The notes: generated by a model from the letters alone, not told the origin. 64,000 bases of DNA from Stutzerimonas stutzeri (GCF_002890895.1 NZ_POUL01000011.1:78809-142808), one strand, 5' to 3'; counted from the first letter of the stretch, positions 18,428 through 26,657 are shown. Numbers and translations are program-made.

Positions 18428-19354
18428 ATGCGCAGTCTGCATCTCCTCGCGTCAGCCGCTTTGCTGTCCGTCGCCATTGGCGCCCATGCCGACAACAACG
18501 CAAAACTTGTACAGACCGGCAATGATAACGACGCCACGATTGATCAGACGGGCGTGCTGAACGAAGCGACAATCCGGCAGAACGGAACGGCTAACAGCGG
18601 TTCGATCTACCAGGGCGTCATCGCTGAGCTGAATGTGGCCAGCATCGTGCAAATCGGCAGCAACAAGGCCTCTATCTACCAAGGTGATGAAACTCGCTTC
18701 TCCAGCGCCAGCGTCTATCAGCAGGGCACCGGCAACCGCGCCGAGGTCGAGCAGCACTGGTATACCAATGAGCTGCAAATCAGCAGCATCGGCAACAACA
18801 ATTCCATTTCGGCCTCTCAAAATGGTTTCGCTCGGGCCGAGGCGTATCAGATTGGCAATGACAATTCGCTGGTAATGACCCAAGACGGCTTTTACCACGG
18901 CACCACGCTGGCGGTTTACCAGGTCGGCGATGAGAACCTGGTGACCATCGGGCAGGGCGATGGCGGCAATATCAAGCTGGCCCAGAACGGCAATCTGAAC
19001 ACCGCGACGATCTCGCAGTACAACCTGTTTGGGGAAGTCGAGTTCAATCAGGCAGGCGACGACAACCTGCTGACAGCTGAACAGAGCGGGCGTAGCAATT
19101 CGTTCAGAGGGTCCTCAACCGGAAACAGCAACAGTGTCGAGTTGGTGCAATGGTTCGACGGCAACCAAGCCAGCGTCGTGCAGTCCGGCGATGACAACAT
19201 CGCCGCCATCAACCAGCTAGCCGGATACAACGAAGCCCGCATCAACCAGGTCGGCATGGCAAACCAGGCCTCGATCACCCAGAACGCTGAGCTCATGAAC
19301 GCGGTCATCTCGCAGACGGGGACCGGCAACATGGCCACCGTTACCCAACAGTGA
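18428..19354 (+). CDS. csgA: Major curlin CsgA-like, enlarged (about 12 repeats)
   Basis: 308 residues, twice the size of E. coli CsgA (151). AGAAGG precedes MRSLHLLASAALLSVAIGAHADNN, a clear signal peptide. The rest is about twelve to thirteen curlin repeats of 20-24 residues with the usual Gln/Asn ladders (VQTGNDNDATIDQTG, QIGNDNSLVMTQDG, VQSGDDNIAAINQLAG, NQVGMANQASITQN). Unlike csgB, spacing is irregular in the middle, where aromatic insertions occur (EQHWYTNELQIS, QDGFYHGTTLAVY, ELVQWFDGNQ). No Cys. Exported to the surface as amyloid fibre subunit. It starts 15 bases after csgB. Confidence 0.9.
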   Translation: MRSLHLLASAALLSVAIGAHADNNAKLVQTGNDNDATIDQTGVLNEATIRQNGTANSGSIYQGVIAELNVASIVQIGSNKASIYQGDETRFSSASVYQQGTGNRAEVEQHWYTNELQISSIGNNNSISASQNGFARAEAYQIGNDNSLVMTQDGFYHGTTLAVYQVGDENLVTIGQGDGGNIKLAQNGNLNTATISQYNLFGEVEFNQAGDDNLLTAEQSGRSNSFRGSSTGNSNSVELVQWFDGNQASVVQSGDDNIAAINQLAGYNEARINQVGMANQASITQNAELMNAVISQTGTGNMATVTQQ

Positions 19355-19376
19355 TCCTGTCCCTTGGCCTTCGCTT

Positions 19377-19802
19377 ATGCTCACTGCGACCCTCGCCGCC
19401 ATGCTGTTAGCCTCTGCCGCCGGCCCGGTTGACGCTCGCCTGGAGCTAGTGCCTGAAGCCGACCGATTGAATCTGCGGTTGTGCTTCAGCAGTGCCAAAG
19501 TCCACAAGCTCAGCTATCAACTGGAAGTGCGCGCTCAAGGCCGCGCCGGCACCAGTCGCAGCCGCCAATCAGGCGAGCTGACCAGCGCCCCTCAAACCCA
19601 ATGCCCGCTGAACAACTGGCTGGGCGTGGCGCCCGATAGCCATATCGAGGCGACCGTCACCTGGACCATCGACGGTGAAGAGCAAACACCCTTGCACCAG
19701 AGCTACCCGTCCACCGAACCCGCGGGTGCTCCGAAGCCGGCTCCTCGCCAGTCGCCGGCAGCGGAGAGCATGGTCGCCAGGTCCGCTTCAAACCTGCGAT
19801 AG
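19377..19802 (+). CDS. CsgC/CsgH-like periplasmic curli assembly protein
   Basis: 141 residues, 22 bases after csgA. A short signal peptide (MLTATLAAMLLASAAGPVDA) leads to a beta-rich domain with two Cys (LRLCFSSAKVHKLSYQLEVRAQGRAGTSRSRQSGELTSAPQTQCPLNNWLGV ... EATVTWTIDG). That resembles CsgC/CsgH, small Ig-like periplasmic proteins that stop curlin from polymerising too early. A Pro/Ala-rich tail of about 35 residues is extra. Identity is inferred from fold clues and place. The 3' end overlaps the convergent acyltransferase gene by 15 bases. Confidence 0.65.
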   Translation: MLTATLAAMLLASAAGPVDARLELVPEADRLNLRLCFSSAKVHKLSYQLEVRAQGRAGTSRSRQSGELTSAPQTQCPLNNWLGVAPDSHIEATVTWTIDGEEQTPLHQSYPSTEPAGAPKPAPRQSPAAESMVARSASNLR

Positions 19803-20939
19803 CTGTCGCGGCTCGTGACGTGAGAGCCGACGCCCCAACTCAATGCCCTTCAGCTCCACGTATTGGTACGTCAGGCTCGATATCGCCAGCACCATTCCCA
19901 GCTCGAGCAGGGTAAGCAGGTCGTCGACCACAACGCTGCCGCTGCTGATGTAACGCATGATCTGCTCGCTTCCTGGCTGCTGCAGAATCGTGGTGTATTC
20001 GGTGCCGGAAAGCTTCGACAGCACCACCGCCGCACTGGTGAAGGCAAAGATGACCGCTGCATGGGTCAGGTAGATCGAGAAGGACAGTTCCCCCAGGCGG
20101 GCGAAGCCGCGGCGCTGCAACAGCTGCGAAACCGCACCGCGCTCGCTGGCGAAAACCAGCACCACCCCACAGAACAGCAGGCTGGCGATGATGCCCTGAT
20201 GCGGCGATTCGTGAGTCAGTGTGCGGTACACCAGCAACAGGCAAAGCAGCTCGAGCACACTGAAGAACAGCCGGTCTTCAAAGCGGCTGATGGCTGGCTC
20301 CAGCTTCTGGTAGAGCAGATAGGTCAGCGCCCCGGCAAAGAAGCAGGAAGCGCCGCGCCAGATGAAGGGCTTGATCACGTCCAGCTCGACATACAGCGCC
20401 GCGAAGGACACCAGCGTTGCCAGTGCCAGGATCTGTGCGCAGTACCGGGGCATTGCCAGCAGGACCATTCCCAGCACCATGTACAGGTAGTACTCGATGC
20501 TGATGCTCCAGGCCGGCGTGTTGAACGACAGGCTGTTGAAGTCGCCAATCCAGCTCTGCAGCAACAGGGCGTTGGGCAGGATTTCGCCAGGTGCCGTCTT
20601 GCCAGTGAAGGCTGCATCGTTGAAGGAGAAGCCGTGATGCTCTGCCCAGAGTTTGCCGAACTCCAGGCCAATGAAGACCAGCAGCATCAGCAGGTGCAAC
20701 GGATACAACCGAAAGGTGCGGCTGATAATGAAACGCCTGAGCACAACGGGGCCGAACTCGCGCCCGCCGTAGGCGTGAAACATCACAAAACCGCTAAGCA
20801 CGAAAAAGAACTCGACGAACAAGTCGGCGTGCCGGAAGAAACTCAGTTCGGAAAAACTCAACATGATCTGGGTATGGAACAGCACCACCGCAATCGCACA
20901 GATACCGCGAAAACTATCCAGCACAACAAAGCGTTTCAT
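19788..20939 (-). CDS. Acyltransferase 3 family membrane protein (OafA/YrhL type)
   Basis: 383 residues from MKRFVVLDSFRGICAIAVVLFHTQ, with the family's N-terminal Arg and His (FRG ... FHT). About ten membrane helices follow, including LFVEFFFVLSGFVMFHAYG and FSIYLTHAAVIFAF, both standard for acyltransferase 3 proteins. They O-acetylate or otherwise acylate surface polysaccharides or lipids, taking acyl groups across the inner membrane. No polysaccharide cluster adjoins it, so the acceptor is unknown. An upstream Met (20972) lacks family residues. It ends inside the csgC-like gene. Confidence 0.88.
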   Translation of the reverse strand: MKRFVVLDSFRGICAIAVVLFHTQIMLSFSELSFFRHADLFVEFFFVLSGFVMFHAYGGREFGPVVLRRFIISRTFRLYPLHLLMLLVFIGLEFGKLWAEHHGFSFNDAAFTGKTAPGEILPNALLLQSWIGDFNSLSFNTPAWSISIEYYLYMVLGMVLLAMPRYCAQILALATLVSFAALYVELDVIKPFIWRGASCFFAGALTYLLYQKLEPAISRFEDRLFFSVLELLCLLLVYRTLTHESPHQGIIASLLFCGVVLVFASERGAVSQLLQRRGFARLGELSFSIYLTHAAVIFAFTSAAVVLSKLSGTEYTTILQQPGSEQIMRYISSGSVVVDDLLTLLELGMVLAISSLTYQYVELKGIELGRRLSRHEPRQLSQV

Positions 20940-21280
20940 TCCTGCACCTAGCTCGATATCGAGGCATACCACGGCAAGAGACTAATGCCGCCGTCTTGAT
21001 CAAATGGGGGGATGCGGGAGGAATCTCCCAAGCGAAATTGAGAGCAATTGGCCATCAAAAGAGTTCCGGAGAGTCTGAAACATTTGTACATATTTCCTCC
21101 GGGCTCTCGCCGATCAAAGAGGCCGGGAGCAATCGAGTAGCCGCCCTGCTCTTGCTAGCCCCCACAGCGACGACCTGCCTCCAGCCCAACCAGCGCTGCC
21201 ATCCATCGCCTGCCCGGAACCGGAAGCGGGGCCGCGGCTTCTACCGAGCCCACCCCATCGCCGCTATTCGAGGAGACCCG
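20940..21280. other. Intergenic region with divergent promoters
   Basis: About 340 bases between the divergent acyltransferase and short-chain dehydrogenase genes. I see no gene, tRNA or clear operator. The stretch around 21040-21100 is more AT-rich than its surroundings and may contain promoters. Confidence 0.4.
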
Positions 21281-22291
21281 ATGCGCATTTCTCTCAAACC
21301 TTTGCATGAGCAGGTCATCGTCATTACCGGCGCTTCGAGCGGGATCGGCCTGGCCACGGCCCGCCTCGCCATCGAAAAGGGCGCACGCGTGGTGCTGGTG
21401 GCGCGCAACGAAGAAGCGCTGTTCGAAATCGAGCGAGAGCTTAATGCGGGGAATCGCGTCCTTCACGTCATGGCCGACGTGGGCGAGCGGGCGCAGCTGG
21501 AACGCGTTGCCAGCGAGACGATCTCGCGCTTCGGTGGCTTTGATACCTGGATCAACAATGCCGGCAGCTCGGTCTGGGGCCGCTTCGACGAGGTCAGCGA
21601 CGAAGACCACCAACAAGTCATGCAGACCAACTTCTGGGGCACGCACTACGGCTCGTCCATCGCGGTGAAGCATTTGCGTGATAAAGGTGGTGCGCTGATC
21701 AACATCGGCAGTGTCGAGTCGGCCAATGCCCTGCCCTTCCACAGCAGCTACAGCGCCAGCAAGCATGCGATCAAGGCGATGACCGATGTGTTGCGTGTCG
21801 AGCTGCAGAAGTCGCGCACGCCGGTATCGGTGACCCTGGTACGCCCCTCGTCGACCGACACCCAGTTCATGGACCACTCCAAGAACTACCTGCCCAGTGC
21901 TCCGGTGTTTCCGCCGCCCGTCTACGCGCCGGAAGTCGTCGCCCGCGCGATTCTGCATGCTGCCGAGCATCCGCAGCGCGACGTCTATATCGGCAATGCC
22001 AAGCGGCTCTCGCGGCTCGCGCAGAACGCACCGCACCTGGCCGACTGGATCAACCGCACCTTCGTTTACGACACCATCAAGAGCGGCCGCCCGGATCGAC
22101 ACCCGCACGGCGCCCTCCATGCCAGCGATGTCGGCCGTGCAGGCGACGGCAGCGCCAGCGGCAATTATCCCGGCAGAGTGCTAACGCGCAACCTCTACAC
22201 CCGCGCCGCGCAGCACCCGGTCGCAACCACCGCCGCCGTAGCCGTGGGTGCGGCAGCACTGGTCGCGCTATTGGGCCGTCGCGGACGCTAG
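21281..22291 (+). CDS. Short-chain dehydrogenase/reductase with C-terminal membrane helix
   Basis: 336 residues from MRISLKPLHEQVIVITGASSGIG; GAGGAG is well spaced before it. The Rossmann motif is TGASSGIGLATARLAIEKGARVVLVARNEE, NADP(H)-leaning because of the Arg after the second strand. WINNAG and the catalytic Ser and Tyr-x3-Lys (NIGSVESANALPFHSSYSASK) are intact. After the fold, from about residue 255, come a Pro-rich linker and a last hydrophobic helix (TTAAVAVGAAALVALLGRRGR), suggesting membrane attachment. Substrate unknown. A hairpin without T-run (22299-22322) follows. Confidence 0.9.
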   Translation: MRISLKPLHEQVIVITGASSGIGLATARLAIEKGARVVLVARNEEALFEIERELNAGNRVLHVMADVGERAQLERVASETISRFGGFDTWINNAGSSVWGRFDEVSDEDHQQVMQTNFWGTHYGSSIAVKHLRDKGGALINIGSVESANALPFHSSYSASKHAIKAMTDVLRVELQKSRTPVSVTLVRPSSTDTQFMDHSKNYLPSAPVFPPPVYAPEVVARAILHAAEHPQRDVYIGNAKRLSRLAQNAPHLADWINRTFVYDTIKSGRPDRHPHGALHASDVGRAGDGSASGNYPGRVLTRNLYTRAAQHPVATTAAVAVGAAALVALLGRRGR

Positions 22292-22298
22292 CGGATCA

Positions 22299-22322
22299 CC
22301 GGCGCAGCTCATACTGCGCCGG
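22299..22322 (+). terminator. Hairpin after the short-chain dehydrogenase gene
   Basis: CCGGCGCAG (22299-22307) and CTGCGCCGG (22314-22322) pair perfectly around a six-base loop. No T-run follows. It separates the dehydrogenase gene from the oprH promoter. Confidence 0.45.
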
Positions 22323-22332
22323 CTGCATGATC

Positions 22333-22371
22333 GTTCAGCTCAGGTTCAGCCAGGGTTCAGGCACCGTTCAG
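22333..22371 (+). promoter_or_regulatory. Four tandem GTTCAG boxes, probable PhoP operators of oprH-phoPQ
   Basis: GTTCAG occurs at 22333, 22344, 22355 and 22366, each followed by five other bases, an exact 11-bp period (one helical turn). Direct hexamer repeats with N5 spacing are how PhoP and other OmpR-type regulators bind. A -10-like CAAGAT at 22383-22388 begins 11 bases after the last box, the geometry of PhoP-activated promoters. Autoregulation of oprH-phoPQ by PhoP is established in P. aeruginosa; PhoP occupancy here is inferred. Confidence 0.7.
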
Positions 22372-22401
22372 CGGTGCCTAGGCAAGATGGAGACGTGAAT
22401 T

Positions 22402-22427
22402 TTCCACGCCTGCATTCCACGCCTGCA
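22402..22427 (+). repeat. Tandem 13-bp duplication in the oprH leader
   Basis: TTCCACGCCTGCA occurs twice back to back (22402-22414 and 22415-22427), right before the ribosome site AAGGAG. It looks like a simple duplication; an effect on oprH translation is possible but unknown. Confidence 0.85.
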
Positions 22428-22439
22428 AAGGAGCGACAG

Positions 22440-23045
22440 ATGAACAAGCTGCATACCCTGGCCATCGCCACCACCCTCAGCGTCTTCAGCATCGGCGCCC
22501 AAGCCGCCGACAACTTTACCGGTCTTACCTGGGGCAAGAGCACCGTCAACATCGACCGCTCCAGCACCCTGAAGCAGAACATGCCGGGCGCGAATCGCTT
22601 CGATGACACCATCAAGAACAGCGGCACCTGGGGCATCCGCGCCGGTCAGATGACCGACGAGGCGCGCTACTATGCCACCTACGAAAACGTCTCTGACGAC
22701 TACGGCAGCTCACTCAAGCTGCGCCAGCAGAACCTGATCGGCAGCTACGACCTGTTCTTGCCAGTTGGAGATACCACCCGTTTGTTCGGTGGTGCCAGTG
22801 CCGGTCTGACCAAACTCGAGAACGAGTCCAGCGGTTACCGCCGCGACAGCGATATCGGCTATCTGGTCGGTCTGCAAGCCGGTGTGCTGCAGGACGTCGG
22901 CCACAACACCTCGATCGAAGCGGGTTACCGTTACCTGCGCAGCAATGCCGGCACCGAAGTGGCCGAGCGAGGCGTCGGCAAGGTGGGTTCCATCGACCTG
23001 CACAGCACCAAGCAGGCCTACCTGGGCGTGAACTACAAGTTCTGA
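22440..23045 (+). CDS. oprH: OprH, PhoPQ-regulated outer-membrane protein
   Basis: 201 residues with a typical signal peptide (MNKLHTLAIATTLSVFSIGAQAADN). The mature protein is an eight-strand-sized beta barrel ending in YLGVNYKF, with the C-terminal Phe used by the BAM machinery. Segments such as ADNFTGLTWG, GTWGIRAGQ, ARYYATYENVSD, LRQQNLIGSYD and IEAGYRYLRSNA agree with P. aeruginosa OprH as I know it. OprH stabilises LPS when Mg is low, giving polymyxin and gentamicin tolerance. AAGGAG seven bases upstream. First gene of oprH-phoP-phoQ; a hairpin follows before phoP. Confidence 0.93.
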   Translation: MNKLHTLAIATTLSVFSIGAQAADNFTGLTWGKSTVNIDRSSTLKQNMPGANRFDDTIKNSGTWGIRAGQMTDEARYYATYENVSDDYGSSLKLRQQNLIGSYDLFLPVGDTTRLFGGASAGLTKLENESSGYRRDSDIGYLVGLQAGVLQDVGHNTSIEAGYRYLRSNAGTEVAERGVGKVGSIDLHSTKQAYLGVNYKF

Positions 23046-23083
23046 GCCAGCGGCGCCAGGCCGCAAGTTGCATCAACAGGAAC

Positions 23084-23106
23084 ACGGCCGGAATTGTCCC
23101 GGCCGT
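23084..23106 (+). terminator. Intercistronic hairpin between oprH and phoP
   Basis: ACGGCCGG (23084-23091) pairs with CCGGCCGT (23099-23106), loop AATTGTC, then TTGC. It may act as a partial terminator that keeps phoPQ expression below oprH, or as an mRNA end stabiliser. Confidence 0.5.
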
Positions 23107-23126
23107 TTGCATGACAGGAGCCGGAA

Positions 23127-23804
23127 ATGAAAGTGCTGGTGGTGGAAGACGAGGCGCTGCTGCGCCACCACCTACTGACTCGCCTGAGCGAAAGTGGGCA
23201 CGTGGTCGATGCGGTAGCCGATGCCGAAGAGGCGCTGTACCAGACCCGCGAATTCAATCATGACCTGGCGGTGGTCGATCTTGGGCTGCCAGGCATCTCC
23301 GGCCTGGATCTGATACGCCAGCTGCGCAGCAATGGCGAGCGCTTCCCCATCCTCATCCTCACCGCGCGCGGCAATTGGCAGGACAAGGTCGAAGGACTGG
23401 CCGCCGGCGCTGACGACTATGTCGTCAAACCCTTCCAGTTCGAGGAGCTGGAGGCGCGGCTCAACGCGTTGCTGCGGCGCTCGTCCGGCTTTACCCAGGC
23501 AAGTATCGAGGCCGGTCCGCTCAAGCTCGACCTCAACCGCAAGCAGGCGCTGGTCGATGACGAGCCGCTGCCTCTGACTGCGTTCGAATATCGCATCCTG
23601 GAATACCTGATGCGTCACCAGCAGCAGGTTGTGGCCAAGGAACGCCTGATGGAGCAGCTCTACCCGGACGACAACGAGCGCGACGCCAACGTCATCGAAG
23701 TGCTGGTCGGACGTTTACGGCGCAAGCTGGAGGCCCACGGCGGGCTGAAACCCATCGATACCGTTCGCGGCCTGGGTTATCTGTTCACCGAGCGCTGCCG
23801 ATGA
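23127..23804 (+). CDS. phoP: Response regulator PhoP
   Basis: 225 residues: receiver domain with acidic pocket near residues 8-9 and phosphoacceptor Asp51 (DLAVVDLGLPG), Lys in VVKPFQFEELEARLNALLRR, then an OmpR-type winged helix (about 128-222: LPLTAFEYRILEYLMRHQQQVVAKERLMEQLYPDD ... VLVGRLRRKLEAHGG ... DTVRGLGYLF). Near-identical in wording to P. aeruginosa PhoP as I recall it, and in the same operon position. It activates genes for low Mg and cationic peptide resistance. The stop overlaps the phoQ start by four bases. Confidence 0.95.
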   Translation: MKVLVVEDEALLRHHLLTRLSESGHVVDAVADAEEALYQTREFNHDLAVVDLGLPGISGLDLIRQLRSNGERFPILILTARGNWQDKVEGLAAGADDYVVKPFQFEELEARLNALLRRSSGFTQASIEAGPLKLDLNRKQALVDDEPLPLTAFEYRILEYLMRHQQQVVAKERLMEQLYPDDNERDANVIEVLVGRLRRKLEAHGGLKPIDTVRGLGYLFTERCR

Positions 23805-25198
23805 GTCTTCGTTGGCGACGCTGGCGCGTAATGGCTCGGACCGCCCGTAATGGCAACCTGTCGCTGCGCCTGCGCCTGATGCTGGGCGCCACCTGTCTTG
23901 CCATCCTGTTCATGCTTGCCCTGCTGCCGGTGCTGCAGGCTGCGTTCAGCCTCGCCTTCGAAAGGGTCATCGAAGAGCGTTTGGCTGCCGATGCCAATAC
24001 GTTGATCACCGCATCGCGTATCCAAGCTGGCCAGCTGCTGATGCCGGAGCGTCTGCCCGACGAAGAATTCGACCTGCCCGATGCCAGGCTGCTGGGCTAC
24101 ATCTACGACCCGCAAGGCAAACGGCTCTGGCAGTCGCGCTCGGCTGAAGATGAGTCCATCGACTACCAGCCGCGCCTGCGGGGCGATGTCACCGAATTCC
24201 TGCGCGTTCGCGATGCTGAAGGCGCCGAATATTTCGTCTACGACGTCGAGCTGCGGCTGAACAACGACCAGCGCCAGGCGTTCAGCTTTGTCACCATGCA
24301 ACCCACCAGTGAATACCGCAGCCTGTTCGAGGAATTTCGCAGGCAGCTCTATCTCTGGCTTGGCGGCGGCCTGCTGGTGTTGCTGACGCTGCTCTGGCTG
24401 GGCCTGACCTGGGGCTTTCGCTCGCTCAAGCGCCTGAGCCACGAGCTGGATCAGGTTGAGGCCGGTCGGCTGGACCGCCTCAGCGACCAGCACCCACGAG
24501 AACTGCTGCGCCTGACCCGCTCACTGAACCGCTTGCTCGATGGCGAGCGGCGACAGCGTGAGCAATACCGCAACTCGCTCGGGGATCTGGCGCACAGCCT
24601 GAAAACACCCCTGACGGTGCTGCAGAGCGTTGGCGAAGTCATCAGTAGCCAACCCCACAACCGTGACCAGTCTCGAGTCATGCGGGACCAGATCGAGCGC
24701 ATGAGCCAGCAGATCGGTTATCAGCTGCAACGCGCCAGTCTCGGCCAGAGCGGCCTGGTTCGCCACCGGGTTGCGCTGCAACCTTTGCTGGTGCGCTTGT
24801 GCAGTACGCTGGACAAGGTCTATCAGGACAAGCGCGTGCAGGTCGAGCTGCAACTTCCGGCCAACGCCACCCTGCCGCTGGAACAGGGCGCACTGATGGA
24901 ACTGCTCGGCAACCTGCTGGAAAACGCCTACCGGCTCTGCCTCCATCAGGTGCGCATCAGCCTGCAGCAGGTCGACGAACAGCTGATCCTGAGTGTCGAG
25001 GACGACGGGCCTGGTGTACCGGCTGACCAGCGTGCACGTATCTTGCGTCGCGGTGAGCGGCTGGACGCCCAGCATCCTGGCCAGGGCATCGGCCTGGCGG
25101 TGGTGAAGGACATCATCGACAGCTACGGCGGAGAACTCAGGCTGGATGATTCGGATCTGGGCGGCGCGGCGTTCCGGCTACACCTGCCGCTCGACTGA
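23801..25198 (+). CDS. phoQ: Sensor kinase PhoQ
   Basis: 465 residues, overlapping phoP by ATGA. First membrane helix about 27-50 (LMLGATCLAILFMLALLPVLQAAF), then a periplasmic sensor domain (50-185) with an acidic stretch (DEEFDLPDARL, EDESID) like the divalent-cation surface of PhoQ. Second helix about 186-208 (LWLGGGLLVLLTLLWLGLTWGF), then HisKA with His265 in LGDLAHSLKTPLTVLQ and the ATPase domain with LLGNLLENAYRL, VEDDGPGVP and GQGIGLAVVKDIIDSYGG. It phosphorylates PhoP when external Mg or Ca is low. Confidence 0.94.
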   Translation: MSLRWRRWRVMARTARNGNLSLRLRLMLGATCLAILFMLALLPVLQAAFSLAFERVIEERLAADANTLITASRIQAGQLLMPERLPDEEFDLPDARLLGYIYDPQGKRLWQSRSAEDESIDYQPRLRGDVTEFLRVRDAEGAEYFVYDVELRLNNDQRQAFSFVTMQPTSEYRSLFEEFRRQLYLWLGGGLLVLLTLLWLGLTWGFRSLKRLSHELDQVEAGRLDRLSDQHPRELLRLTRSLNRLLDGERRQREQYRNSLGDLAHSLKTPLTVLQSVGEVISSQPHNRDQSRVMRDQIERMSQQIGYQLQRASLGQSGLVRHRVALQPLLVRLCSTLDKVYQDKRVQVELQLPANATLPLEQGALMELLGNLLENAYRLCLHQVRISLQQVDEQLILSVEDDGPGVPADQRARILRRGERLDAQHPGQGIGLAVVKDIIDSYGGELRLDDSDLGGAAFRLHLPLD

Positions 25199-25283
25199 CC
25201 CGACGAAGGGCTCTGAGGATGGATGCCAGCGGCTGGTACTGGCTGCTACAGTTCCAGGCCAAGTCACCTACCGGATGCGACAG

Positions 25284-25727
25284 ATGTCACTGGACGACAA
25301 CAAACGGCTGGTCCGTCAGCACATCGACCTGAGCTGGAACCGCGGACACCTGGCCCTCGCCGAGAAGCTGCACAGCAAGGATTTCCTCTACAAGAGCTCC
25401 TTCGTTGGCCACGCGATGGCCAGTCCCGCCTTTGCCGCGATGGTCACACAGATCCGCACTGCCATGCCTGACCTTGAGGTGGTCGTCGAAGACTGCGTTG
25501 CCGAAGGCGACAAGGTGGTTACCTGGAGCACCCTGATTGGCACCATCGAAACACCCGCGCTCGGCTATCCGCCCAGCGACAAGGTCTTGAGCATTTCGGC
25601 CATGGCGTTCTGGACCCTGACGCCCGGACAGCAGATCCGCGAAATCTGCACCATGTTCGACATGGAAAGCTTCCGCGCCCAGCTTGGGCTGGCGACCCGC
25701 ACCTACGCTGAGAAAGCCCTGCCCTGA
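25284..25727 (+). CDS. SnoaL-like/ester cyclase family protein
   Basis: 147 residues from MSLDDNKRLVRQHIDLSWNRGHLALAEKLHSKDF. A Met three codons earlier (25275) and a long upstream frame running into phoQ were not used. The opening helix pattern, the middle PDLEVVVEDCVAEGDKVVTWSTLIGT and the end QQIREICTMFDMESFRAQLG are typical of ester-cyclase/SnoaL proteins, an NTF2-like cone fold of about 140 residues. Members are often annotated as polyketide cyclases, but most free-standing ones have unknown substrates. No polyketide genes are near. Confidence 0.8.
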   Translation: MSLDDNKRLVRQHIDLSWNRGHLALAEKLHSKDFLYKSSFVGHAMASPAFAAMVTQIRTAMPDLEVVVEDCVAEGDKVVTWSTLIGTIETPALGYPPSDKVLSISAMAFWTLTPGQQIREICTMFDMESFRAQLGLATRTYAEKALP

Positions 25728-25830
25728 CGGCAACTACCTGCCAGGAGGGGACCGTTCGGTTATTCGCAGCAGTCATCGCCCCGGTTTCGCGGTCCATTGC
25801 ACAGGCCCCGATTCTGAAAAGGCAGGTTGA

Positions 25831-26484
25831 ATGCACCGCCCGCTGTTGCTCAAAACCCTGGTTTGTCTCGTAGTACTGGCCTTGATGGTGTCCGCGATCG
25901 ATCCGCATGACCGCACCACCTGGCTGCTGGAAGTCTTACCGGTGGCCATCTTGCTGCCGGCGCTGGTCTACAACCACCATCGATTTCCGCTTTCGTCCCT
26001 GCTGTATCTGTTACTGGCTGTCCAGGCGCTGGGACTGATTGCGGGCGGGCATTACACCTTCGCCCGCGTGCCGGTGGGCTTCTGGCTACAGGACTGGCTG
26101 GACCTCAGCCGCAACCACTACGACCGTGTTGGGCATTTCTTCCAGGGCGTTGTGCCTGCGCTGATCGCGCGGGAACTGCTGGTGCGCAAGGACCGGGTTC
26201 ATGGCAAGCACCTGTTGCCGTTTGTATGCGTGAGCATGGCCATGATGCTCAGCGCCGTTTACGAACTGGTCGAATGGGCGGCGGCCCTGGCGCTTGGTCA
26301 GGGGGCCAAAGCCTTTCTCGGCATGCAGGGTGATCAGTGGGACACCCAGGCGGACATGTTCTGCGCATTGCTCGGCAGCCTCACCGCCATGACGCTGCTG
26401 GTGCGTTTACACGACCGCAGCATGGCCGCCATCGGCAGGCCTCAACCGGTACGCTCAGCCATCCAGGGCGAAACCGCGAGATAA
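25831..26484 (+). CDS. YjdF-like inner-membrane protein (DUF2238)
   Basis: 217 residues with about six membrane helices. Features fitting the DUF2238/YjdF family are WLLEVLPVAILLPALVYNHHRFPLS, LIAGGHYTFARVPVGFWLQDWLDLSRNHYDRVGHFFQGVVPALIARE and the C-terminal VYELVEWAAALALGQGAKAFLGMQGDQWDTQADMFCALLGS. The conserved His, Asp, Tyr and Glu inside or near helices suggest a metal-binding or enzymatic site, but no activity is known for the family. E. coli YjdF is of similar size. No obvious operon partner. Confidence 0.85.
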   Translation: MHRPLLLKTLVCLVVLALMVSAIDPHDRTTWLLEVLPVAILLPALVYNHHRFPLSSLLYLLLAVQALGLIAGGHYTFARVPVGFWLQDWLDLSRNHYDRVGHFFQGVVPALIARELLVRKDRVHGKHLLPFVCVSMAMMLSAVYELVEWAAALALGQGAKAFLGMQGDQWDTQADMFCALLGSLTAMTLLVRLHDRSMAAIGRPQPVRSAIQGETAR

Positions 26485-26657
26485 ATGACGGCTGCTCGCT
26501 ATCGATCTAAGAATAAAAGAACTGGCTGAGTGAATCAGTAAAACGCTGTTTCCGGGTTATCACATACGTCGATTTGTACTATTGATACGCTCACGTTTGT
26601 CCCGTTCGTCCTCGCTCGTAGCATAGGCCCCGTACCCCTACTACCGAGGACACTCTC

